From TC-15 sp034437275 (lineage in GTDB: Bacteria; Chloroflexota; Anaerolineae; Aggregatilineales; Aggregatilineaceae), in contig DAOTUD010000049.1 of assembly GCA_034437275.1 (NCBI GenBank), forward strand, positions 1 to 19,661: a stretch of DNA of 19,661 nt, read 5' to 3'. This document shows positions 5,859 to 16,400 of this stretch, in pieces. Under the pieces are notes generated by a model that was not told the origin of the DNA, ran no database searches, and saw nothing but the letters and a program-made list of their open reading frames with translations. Every line of letters starts with the position of its first letter. Within the stretch, counting starts at the first letter, position 1. Position numbers and translations under genes: made by a program.

Positions 5859-7061
5859 CTAACGCACGCGGCGCTCCCAGATTTCCTTAATAGCGATCTT
5901 GGTCACGTCCGGTGCTTCGAGGAAGTCCAGCAGCAGCCGGTTGAAGGGCGCGGAACTCTCCAGCATGGGGAAGTGGCGGGTATCGGCCAGCGTGATCAGG
6001 TTGAAGGTCTTGCGGCCTTGTTTCAGGCTCGCGATCATCTCGCTGTCCGGCGGCGGCAGGAAGGAGTCGTTGGCCCCGTGCACCACCAGCGCCGGCATCG
6101 ACAGCGCTTGCAGATCGCGCAGGATGTCCACCCCGGCGAACGACTCGACGCTGACCTCGATCACCTTTTTGTCCGCCTTGCCGACCTCGACCTTGAGCTT
6201 TTCCAGATCACCGCCGGCCTCGACGTGCTTTTGCAGCAGGCCGACCGGGTCGAACGCGCCCAGGTGTTCCTTGAGCGGGTTGGCGCGCTGCACCTCCGCC
6301 GCCGAACTCATCTGTGGCATCTGCGGGACTTCCGACAGCGACTCGGGCAGCTGCGGCGTCTGCTGCGGCTTGACCGATTCCTCGGTGGCTGGCTGGTCGG
6401 TCGGCGGCGTGGCAGCCTCGCGCGGCGATTTGGGCGTGCGCTTGGCCAGCGGCCCGGACTGGTCCTTGTCGTTGAGCGCGGACTGGATGCGCAGCTTCAT
6501 CTCGTCGGACCGGAAGGGCATCGTCTCCGACTCGGAGAACTGGGGCGATGGCTTGTCAAGCGGTGGTTTGTCGGACGCCGGCTTGTCAGTGGACGCCGCG
6601 CCCGGTGCCTGGTCGGACGGCTGCTCCCCCTGCTGCGCGGGCAACTGCCTGGCCGGCGGCGGGTTGGATGTCAGCGCGCCGGCGGCGGGGGCCATGCGGA
6701 ACAACGGCGGCGAGACCACCATCAAGCGCGGCACCTGCTCCGGGTGTTGGGCGGCATAGCGCACGCTGATCGCTGCCCCCAGGCTGTGCCCCACCAGCGC
6801 GGCCTTGGCGATGCCCATCTTCTCCATGAATTGCTCCAACAGCATCACCTGCGCGGCGAAATCGTAGTGCCGTTCGTCTTTGCCCGAATCGCCAAAGCCC
6901 CACAGGTCCAGCGCGTAGGTGCGGTACTTGGCGCTGAGCTGCTGCATGGCCGGAATCCAGTAACGCCACGACCCGAGCCAGCCGTGTAACAGAATTACGG
7001 GCCGCCCACGTCCCAGCACTTCGTAATGGACCAGATCATTTTCAATCGTTATTGCGCTCAT
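5859..7061 (-). CDS. Alpha/beta hydrolase with long disordered insert
   Basis: 400 residues from ATG 7061 (a TTG five codons upstream is possible). The fold is clear: oxyanion strand VILLHGW, nucleophile elbow GHSLGA, acid in VVHGANDSF, and histidine in ADTRHFPML. In 400-residue numbering the triad is about S93, D332 and H363. Between core strands, where a lid domain normally sits, are about 130 residues (about 125-255) rich in P, S, Q, K, D and E, with repeats such as DKPASDKPPLDKPS, predicted disordered. A helical segment follows before the core resumes. The gene starts 1 nt after the receiver-gene stop, so translation is probably coupled. It ends before a repeat and a terminator. Substrate is unknown; the family covers esterases, lipases, haloperoxidases and more. 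The link to signalling is inferred from the operon. Confidence 0.88.
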   Translation of the reverse strand: MSAITIENDLVHYEVLGRGRPVILLHGWLGSWRYWIPAMQQLSAKYRTYALDLWGFGDSGKDERHYDFAAQVMLLEQFMEKMGIAKAALVGHSLGAAISVRYAAQHPEQVPRLMVVSPPLFRMAPAAGALTSNPPPARQLPAQQGEQPSDQAPGAASTDKPASDKPPLDKPSPQFSESETMPFRSDEMKLRIQSALNDKDQSGPLAKRTPKSPREAATPPTDQPATEESVKPQQTPQLPESLSEVPQMPQMSSAAEVQRANPLKEHLGAFDPVGLLQKHVEAGGDLEKLKVEVGKADKKVIEVSVESFAGVDILRDLQALSMPALVVHGANDSFLPPPDSEMIASLKQGRKTFNLITLADTRHFPMLESSAPFNRLLLDFLEAPDVTKIAIKEIWERRVR

Positions 7062-7062
7062 A

Positions 7063-7440
7063 TCACTCGATGCCAAACTTAGTCAATATTTCCGCGATCC
7101 GGCGCGTCAGTTGGTCCGGCGCGAAAGGCTTGAGAATGTAATCGTACGCGCCGGCATCCAGGCCGGTATCCATTTCGCTTTGCTGGCCCTTGGCCGACAG
7201 AAAGACAATCGGGATATCCTTTACGCCGTCGTCGTTCTTCAGGATGCGGCACGCTTCATAGCCGGTCATGCGCGGCATCCGCACATCCAGCAAGATCAGG
7301 TCGGGGCGCTGCGCGGACGCCAGTTCGACGGCTTCGGCCCCGTTGGCGGCCTTGATGACCTCGTGCCCGGCATACTTTAACGTAAATTCGATCAAATCAC
7401 GGATATCGCGTTCGTCTTCAGCAATGAGAATTTTAGCCAT
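7063..7440 (-). CDS. Single-domain response regulator (CheY-like receiver)
   Basis: 125 residues, just one receiver domain. The phosphorylation site is complete: acidic pair E8/D9 (LIAEDE), phospho-acceptor D52 (LILLDVRMP), switch serine S82 (FLSAKG), and lysine K104 (ILKPF). No output domain follows, so it probably acts by protein contact or as a phosphate shuttle. The ATG at 7440 has GGAG five bases upstream; a GTG at 7461 in the same frame lacks such a site. The gene begins 23 nt after the giant kinase stop and ends 1 nt before the hydrolase start, so it is the natural phospho-partner of the kinase. The partnership is inferred from position. Confidence 0.92.
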   Translation of the reverse strand: MAKILIAEDERDIRDLIEFTLKYAGHEVIKAANGAEAVELASAQRPDLILLDVRMPRMTGYEACRILKNDDGVKDIPIVFLSAKGQQSEMDTGLDAGAYDYILKPFAPDQLTRRIAEILTKFGIE

Positions 7441-7463
7441 GCTTACTCCATAGTATTCCACGA

Positions 7464-10400
7464 TCAGGTGTCACGGTCGGCAGGTTTGGCCGGCATTTCC
7501 ACAAAGAATGTCGTCCCCTCGCCCATCGCGCTCTCGAACCAGATCTCCCCCCCGTGCATGTTGACGTATTCACGCACAATCGACAAGCCCAGGCCGGTGC
7601 CCGGCGTGTCCAGCACCATCTCGTGCGCCTCATCCCCGCGGAAGAAGCGCTCGAAAATCCGGTCGGACACTTCCGGCGGGATGCCGATCCCCGTATCTGC
7701 CACTGAAATGATCACGTGGTCGTCGTCCTCATTATAGGACGCCGCCAGCGTGATTGTCCCGTCCGCCGGAGTATAGTTAAAGGCGTTATCGGCCAGGTTC
7801 GTGAAAATCTGGGCCACCTTGTCGTAATCCCCCCACACCGCCAGCCGGCGGTCGTCGGGCAGGACGGTTTCGATCTGCATTGGATGGTTCTCGTCCTCCG
7901 CGCGCCCGCGCAAATGCACCGCGATGGTGTTCAGCAGGTCCTCGACCTCCACCTCGTCGAACTTGAGTTCCAGCCGGCCCTGGTCGATGCGCGAAATATC
8001 CAGCAGGTCATTGACCAGGATGCTCAGGCGGTCGGCGTTCTGCTTGATCGTCTCCAGGAAGCGCTGCTGCTGCTCGGAGATATCGCCCGCCGCGCCCAGC
8101 AGCAGCAGGTCGGCATAGCCCTTGATCGAGGTCATGGGGGTGCGCAGCTCGTGCGACACCGTCGCCACGAACTCGCTCTTGAGCCGGTCGACCTCCACGT
8201 CGCGCGTGATATCGCGGAAGACCGACACCGTCCCCAGGAACTGGTCGCCCATGTGCACCGGCGAAACACGCACGCTGATCACGCGCTCGTCTTCGAGCGT
8301 GATGCGCTCCTCCAGGAACTCGCCCGGCGTGTACAGCGTCGGGTCGCTCATCCACTTGTCGATCACGGCGGCCCAGCGTGTCTGGGCCGCGCCGTACAGC
8401 CCGGCCATGGCCGAGGTCGGGCGGTTGAGCACCTTTTCGGCGGGCAGTTCGAGAATCTGCTCGGCGGTGCGGTTGAAGACGATCACCTGCCCCTCGGCGT
8501 CGGCGACCATCACGCCCTCGGCCACCGAGTCGAGGATCGCGGTGTTCTTGGTGGCCTCGACCTGCTCCTGGCGCAGCATCCGGCCCAGGCGTTCGGCCTG
8601 GTCGCGAATCAGGCTGTAGAGTTCGGCGTTGTTCATCGCGTTGGCGACCTGGTTGGCGGCAGCCGTCACCAGCCGCAGTTGGTCGTCGTTGAACGCGCCA
8701 TGCTGTTCGCTGTAGAGCATGATCACGCCCAGGATATCCTCGTTGGCCTCGATCAGCGAGACCATCGCGGCGCGCGGCACATCGTCGGCCTCGTTCAACC
8801 GCAGCCAGCGCGGGTCGTCCTGCACGTTGTCGATGATGACGCTGCGCCGGTTCTGGACCGCCCACCCGGCCAGCCCCTCGCCCAGTTCGAGCGTGGTCTG
8901 CTGCCCGTCGCTGCCGGCGGTGCCCTCCGGCCAGCCGAGCCGCGCCCGGAAGTGCAACTGCTCGGCGATGGGGTCAATCGCCAGGAGCGCGCCCTGTGTC
9001 GCGCCCACCGCCTCGGCCACCATCTCCAGCGCGCGCCCCAGCAGGCGCTCCATGTCCAGGCTGGTCGCCAGCTCGGTGGTGATGTCGTACAGCGTGCTGA
9101 TGTGCTGGCGCTCTTGCTCCAGTTCGGCGGTGCGGTCGCGCACACGCTGGTCGAGTTCCTCGGCCAGGTTGAGCGTTTGCTGGAACAGGCGCGTGCTCTG
9201 GATGGCGACGCCCAACTGCGAGCCGACCGTCGTCAAAATACGCTGGTCGTTGTGGCTAAAGGCGGTTGCGTCGTCATCATCGACCACCGCCAGCACGCCC
9301 ACCACTTCCTCACCGGCGAACAGCGGCACGCCCAGGAAGCACGCCACGTCGGCCAGTTCCGGCTCGATGCCCAGGCTGCGCTGGACCTGGTCCAGGTTTT
9401 GCCCGGCCAACAGCAGCGGCGTTTGCTGCTTGATGACGGTCGAGAATTCGTCCTGGCCCAGCCGCAGATCGGGCATCGCCAGCGGTTCGTCGTCCAGCAC
9501 GGACATCGCCAGCGGGAAGGTGATGGCGTCCGAGGCTGCGTCGTACAGCGCCACATACACCTTCTGGGCTTCGGTCAGGTTGGGCAATTGCAGGTCGACC
9601 ACTTCCAGCAGTTCTTCGAGGTTGACCGCCGACGAAAGCGCCGCCGACATGTCGTTGATAATGTACAACTCCTCGACCGTGCGGCGCGTCTCGGTTTGCA
9701 GGCGGGCGTTCTCAATCGAGATCGCGGCCTGGCTGGCCAGCGTGCGCGCCAGCCGCACATCCTCGGAACGGAAGTAGCGGTTGGCGTCGAGCGTCTCGAC
9801 CTCGACCAACCCGATCGACACTTCGTTCACGACCAGCGGGATCAGCATCCGGCTGACGGCGCGGTGCAGCTCGAACAGGTGCTGTTCGTCGGGCGGCAAG
9901 TCGTCGTCATCGGCGCGCATGATGAGCAATTCCCGGTCGCGCACGGCTTGCTCGCGCAGGGAGTAATCGTCCAGGTTGTAGGTGTCGCCCGGCAGGTCGG
10001 ATTCCATGCCGTCGGGCCGGGCGCTGATGTCGCCGCGCACGGTCAACTGGTTGTTCACGTCGTCCCACAAGAAGATCGTGCAGGCGTCGGCGCGCAGCGC
10101 GCTGAGCATCTGGACCGTCACGCGGCGCACCACCTCGTTCAGGTCGAGCGTGACCGCCGTCGCCTGGGCCGACTCGAACAGCGTCTCCAACTCGCGCGTG
10201 CGGAACGTGCTCTGCTCGTACAGCGAGGCGTTCTGCACCGCGATGGCGGCCTGGCTGGCAATCGTCTGGGCCAGCTCGATCTGCGCCGTCGTGAAGCGGT
10301 GCTGCGCGTCGAGGGCGTCCAGCCGCAGCAGCCCGATCATGTTGCCGCCGACCAGCAGCGGCACCAGCATCATCCCGGCGACGCCATCGCCCTGGATCAG

Positions 10401-13400
10401 CTTGCGCAGGTCTTCGGCCAGCGCGTGGTCGTCGATGTCCTCGACCGCCAGCGGCACCAGCGTATTCTCGATGTGCTGGAGCACGTCATTCTTCGTCAGG
10501 TCGTAGACTTCTTCGGGCGGCGCATCACCGCGCGGGAAATCGACCACCACCTGCGCCAGGTCGTTCTCCTGGTCGACCTGGAAGGCCGCGCCCTGCGGAA
10601 GCTCCAGCGTGATCGCCGTCTCGCGCAGCGCGATCTCCAGGATGTTCTCCAGGTCGAGCGTCTGGGCCAGCGCCAGCGACACCCGGTTGAGCAGCGCCAG
10701 GCGTTGGGCCTGTTCGTCGAGCGCGATGGCACGCGCGCGCGTCTCCTGGAACAACTGCGCGTTTTCCAGCGCGACGGCGGCCTGGTTGGCGAAGGTGAGC
10801 GCCAACTGCTCGTGCAGCGGCAGGTAGAAGTTCGGCTCGCGCTTTTCCAGCGTCAGCACACCGACCACGTTGCCCTTGCTGATCAGCGGCGTGCCCAGCC
10901 AGTTCTTGTACACGGTTTCGGTGGCGTGCGGCACGCGCACTTTGGCCGCGCTCACGTCGCCCATGTTCACGGCCTCGGCCTGCTCGGTCATCTGCTTGAA
11001 CAGCGGGCTGTCGTCGATCTGGACGGTAAGCCCGGTCAGGTCGTCGAGGGCGGGCGCGTCGGGGTCCTCGTAGCCGCGCGCCGCCGCAATGCGCAGGTCT
11101 TCATCCTGGTCCGGCGCGCGCAGCCACAGCGCCACGCCATCGTACGGGATCACGCGCCCGACCGCGTCCAGGATCAGGTTGACCACCTGATCCGGCTCCA
11201 GCGTGGCCGTGATCTGGCTGGAGACCTCGGTCAGCGCCGCCATCTGCACCGCGCGCGCGTTGAGGTCGGCCTCCAACTGGGCGCGCGCGGTGACATCCTC
11301 GACCAGCATCACGATCCCGGTCACGGTGCGGCCCTCTTGCAGCGGATAGACGTAATAGTTGCGGATCGAGGCCTGCCCGGCGGGGTCGCGCCGCTCGACC
11401 TCGTACTCGGCCTGCGGTTCGCCCATGCCCAGCGCGACCGCGATCGGTTCGCGCAGGAACTGCTCGTAATCGGGCCGGTAGTCGAACAGCGGCTGCCCGG
11501 TCGCACCGGCAGACCAGCCGTAATGCTCGATCATGTAGCGGTTCACGCGGCGGATGTCCAGGTCGCGGTCCAGCACCACGATCCCCTGCTGGATCGATTC
11601 GACGACCGCCTGGTTGAAGATCGTCAGGTTGAGCGTCTCGTTATACAGCCGCCCCTTCTCGACCGCCAGCGACGCCTGGATGGCGAGGGTCTGCACCAGC
11701 TCGATCTCGGCTTCGCTAAAGGTGCGGGGCCGCAGCGAGTCGAGGCCAATCGTGCCGATCACGTCGTCGCCGACCAGCAGCGGCACGATCAGCAGCGACT
11801 TGGTGCCGCGCTGCTTGAGCACGTCCCACGCTTTTTCGAAGATGGGATCGTCGAGCACGTTCTCCGAGACCAACGGCTGGTGCGTCTTGCGCACGATCTC
11901 AATCGAGCGATTGTCGTCCAGGTCGATCGTCAGGTCGGGCGTCGGCTCGTCCAGCGGGTAGCTGAGCACCAGCCGCCCGGTGTGCTCGTCCTCAAACAGC
12001 ACCAGCCCGCCCACCTCGACCTCCAGCAGTTCGGCCAGCTCGCTGAGCACGATGCCGTAAATCTCCTGCGGGTCGAGCGTCTGGGCCAGGCGCGTCGAGA
12101 CGCGGTTGATCAGCGCCAGGCGTTGGGCCTGCGCGTCGAGTTCGGTGGCGCGCTGCTGCGTCTCGGTGAACAGCCGCCCCTTTTCGATGGCGACCGCCGC
12201 CTGGTTGGCCGCCGTCGTCGCCAGTTCGATCTCGGCGTCGGTAAATGCGCGCGGGGTGGACGAATCCAGCCCGATGGTGCCGATCACCCGGTCGCCCATG
12301 ATGATCGGGACGATCAGCATCGCCGCCGTGTTGCGCGCGCGCTGCACGTCCCACATCGCTTCGAAGTTCGGGTCGGCGAAGATGTCCGGGCAGACGAACG
12401 GCTGCTTGGTGTTGATCACGTATTCGGCGATGGGGTTGCCCGCGATGGGTATGGTCAGGTCGGGCAGCGGGTCGTCCATCGGGTGCGTGCTGAGCACCAG
12501 CCGCGACACGCCCTCCGCCTCCCGGATCAACATCAGGCCGCTGGATTGCAGCGCCAGCGCCTGTTGCAATTCGTGCAGGATGATGCTGTAAATCTCGTCC
12601 GGGTCCAGCGACCCCGCCAACTGCGCCGACATGCGGTTGATCACAGCCAGCCGTTGGGCCTGCACGTCGAGTTCGGCGGCGCGCTGTTCGGCCTCGCGCA
12701 GCAGGTTCGCCTTGTCCAGCGCGACCGACACCTGGCTGGCGATGGTTTCGGCCATCTCGATCTCGGACCGCTCGAAGTTGCGCTGCTGCTCGAAGTCCAG
12801 GCCGACGGTGCCGATCACCTGCTCGCCCACGATCAGCGGCACGATCATCAGCGACCGGGTGCCGCGCGCCTCCAGCGTATCCCACACCGGTTCGAAGCGT
12901 GGATCGTTGAGCACGTCCTCGGCGGTCAGCGGGCGGTGGGTTTCGCGCACGATCTCAATCGACAGGTTGGACGACAGGTCGACGACGATGTCGGCGCGTG
13001 ATTCCTGGCCCGGGTGGGTATCCAGCACCAGCCGGCCCTGCTGCGCGTCGCCGTTCTGCGGATCGTCCTCAAACAGCACCAACCCGCTGTAATCGGCACT
13101 GAGCGCCTCCTGCAATTCGTTGAGCGCGGTGGCGTAAATTTCGTCCGGGTCGATGGACTGCGCCACGCGGGTCGCGATGCGGTTGATCAGCGCCAGACGC
13201 CGCGCCTGCGCGTCGAGTTCGCTGGCACGCTGCTCGGCTTCCTCGAACAGGCGCGCGTTCTCGATGGCGATGGCGGCCTGGATGGCGAACGCCGACGCCT
13301 GCTCGACGTCCACATCGTCGAAGCGCTGGTTGGCATCGGCCTCGACCAGCATCAGCGCGCCCAGCACGCGGTCCTCGCGCAGCAGCGGCACGCCCAGCAC

Positions 13401-16400
13401 CGCGTGGATGCGCTGCAACTGCGCCAGCGGCACGATCTGCGCGCGGTCTTCGCGTGCTTGCAGGTCGTTAATGTAGATCGGGCGGCGCTCGGTCACCACG
13501 CGCGAGGCGAGGATGTGCGGGTCCTGGACCGGGACCGACAGCCCGGTGAAGTCCTCCTGGGCCGAGCCGCTGGCGGCGATGCCGATCAATTCTTCGCCGA
13601 CCACCAGCCACACATACGCGCCCTCCACGCCCAGGATCGGCAGGCTCTCGTCACAGATGGTGCGCAGCACGTTCCCCAGGTCGAAAATCTGGTTGAGCGA
13701 CTGCGACACACGCTGCACCGCCGCCGAGAACTGCTCGCGGGCGCGCACCTCCTGGAACAGGCGCGCGTTGTCCAGCGCGACCGCCGACAGGTTGGCGAGG
13801 CGCTGGATCAGGTCCAGGTTTTCCTCGAAGCCAAAGGCGTTCTCCAGCTCGCTGCCCAATCGCAGCGCGCCCATCGCCTGCCCACCGGCGATCATCGGCA
13901 CCACCAGCGTGCTGCGCTCGCCGGTGTCGTACCACGCCGCCAGATCGCCGAAATTCTCGCGGGCGGATTCTTCTTCTTGCAGCTTGTACAGCCGGGCGTT
14001 TTTCTGCTGGTAGGCAAACCCGGTTGCCGTGTCCGCGACCGGCAGCGGCTCGTCGGGCACGATCTGCACCGAACTGTCGAGCGCGATATCGGCGCGCAGC
14101 ACGTCGAACTGTTCGGTTTCCTCGTTGAACAGCGCCACGTTCATCCGCGTGAAGGGCACCATCTGCTGCAACCCGCGCCCGATGGCCTGCAGCACGCCTT
14201 CGGGGCTGATCGAGCCGGTGACGACCTCCATCATTTCGTTGAGCCGCTGCTCCTGTTCGGCGGCGCGCACCGTCTCCAGGTAGAGGCGCGTGGTCTCGAT
14301 GGCGGCGGCGGCCTGTGATGCGAACAACTCGAACGGCTGCAGCGACGCCTCGGTCGGCACCTGCCCATCGGCGGGCGCTTCCATCTGGATCATGCCGATG
14401 ATGCGCTTCTGGTCCTGGCCCACCAGCGGCAGGTACAGCACGTCCTGCGGGTGCCATTCGTCGTCGGGCACCGCGGGCGGGTCGGGCGACTCGCCCTCGA
14501 AGATGTTTTCGCGGACCCAGGGTTCGTCGTAGCGCATGTAATAGCCCGCGCCCAGCTTGAGCTCGTGGAAGGCCAGGTCGTTGATCCACTTGCGCCAGAC
14601 CGACCCCGGCAGCACCTCGTCGGAGAGGCGCATCGCTTCGTCCTGGCTGTAGCCGGCCTGGATCAGCGCGGTCGGCTCCAGGTGTTCGTCGCGCAGCGTG
14701 ATCACCACGCGGTCCCAGCCGGCCTCGTGGATGCCGTTGGCCACGACCTGCAAACGCGACGGCACGTCGGTCGCGCTCTGGATTTCGCTGGCGACCATGT
14801 GTAACTGCGCCAGGCGGTCGCGCTCGCGGCGGGTGGCTTCGGCTTCCTGCTGGATGCGCTGGATGAGACGGTAGTTTTCGATGGCGAACGCGGCCTGGCT
14901 GGCGAAGATCTCCAGCGCCTCGACCGTGTCGACATCCGGGCGGCGGCCCGAGCGCGGCTCGTCCACGCTCATCAGGCCCAACAGCCGCCCCCCCGCCCCG
15001 AAGAACGGCACCAGCATCAGGTCTTGCGGGTCCCAGGCGCGCGCGCCCCGGCCCATGCGCTCCTCGAGTACCTGGACAATCGGCAGGTCCGCCGTGATCT
15101 CCTCGGTGCCCTCGGCGGGCAGGAAGTAACTGTTGCTGATGCGGTAATTGTCCTGCATCAAGCCGCGCAACTGGTCGACGGGCGGCGCGGTCTTCTGCAT
15201 TTCCTCAAATACGGCGAGCGACAGCCCGGCCTGCGCGGTGCGGCGCAGCATGTTGTCGCGCTCGTCGACCACGCTGATCAGCGCGATGTTGAAGCCGACC
15301 GTCTCCTGCACGCTGAAGGCGACCTGCTCCAGCATTTCGGCCAGGGTCGTGCCGCGCCGGAACATCTCGCCCAACTCGAAGATGCGCCCCATACGCTCGG
15401 CACGGATGCGAAGCTGGCGGTTGGTTTCGAACTGGTCCTGGTAGCGGCGCGCGTTGCCGATGGCAATCGCAGCCTGGTCGGTCAGCGCCAGCACGAAGTT
15501 GATCACGCGCTGGTCGAAGGCCGCCGGGACCTGGGCGAACAGGTGGATCAAGCCCACCGCCTGCTCGCCGAACGTGACCGGCACCACCAGCGCCGCCCGG
15601 GCTTTCTCGGGCGCGGCGTCAAACTCATCGGTGTGGCGGTAATTGTCAATCGCGATCACTTCGTTACGCACCACGACCGCCTGCTCGACTGCGCTCAGGT
15701 CGCTGAGCACGCCGGTTTCGCCGTAGCGCTGGTCGAGTTCGGGCTGGTCCGGGGCGTCCCACTCGTCGGCGTCGCGCAGCAGCGCAATGCTGACGCCGTC
15801 GGCAGACGTCGAGCGCAGGGCTTCCTGGCGGATGACGTCCAGGATGCGCTCCAGTTCAACCGTCTGGCTGAGTTCGTGGCTCACACGGCTGAGCGCGTCG
15901 AGTTCCTGCACGCGGGTGCGCAGGTCCTGGTCGGTGGCCTGGTAGAGCCGCATCCGGTCGACCATCGCCGCGACCTGGATGCCAATCGCCAGCAGCAGTT
16001 GCAGGTCGGCCCCGGTGTAATCCTCGCCCTGGGGCATCTTGTTGGCGACCGTCAACTCGCCGATGCTGCGGTCCTGCACGATCAGCGGCACCTGGATCGC
16101 GTTGTAGAGGTTGTTTTGCTCGACGAAGGGCTGGTACGGCTCCAGCAGGCGCTCGTCGTCCTGGATGTTGTTGCTCATGAAGGGCTGGCGCGAGACCAGC
16201 ACACTGTGCTCGAAACCGGGGGCATACGCATCGATGGTATACGGGTCATCCAGTTCGACGCCCCACACGTGTTCCGGCTCGAAGCGCAGTTCGCCGCTGC
16301 TCTCCTCGACCAGCCCAATCGCGACGACCTGCGACTCGAGCAGGTTGGCAATCGCAATAATCACCTGCTCGACCGTCTCGGACACCGGGCCGACGCGCGA

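Noticed and set aside
7716..13001. A 1761-codon open frame on the plus strand, antisense to the giant kinase
   Set aside because: It is the mirror of the kinase's G/C-biased codons. The translation is rich in H, Q, R, D and V low-complexity runs with no domain, while the minus-strand frame gives clear GAF and kinase motifs throughout.
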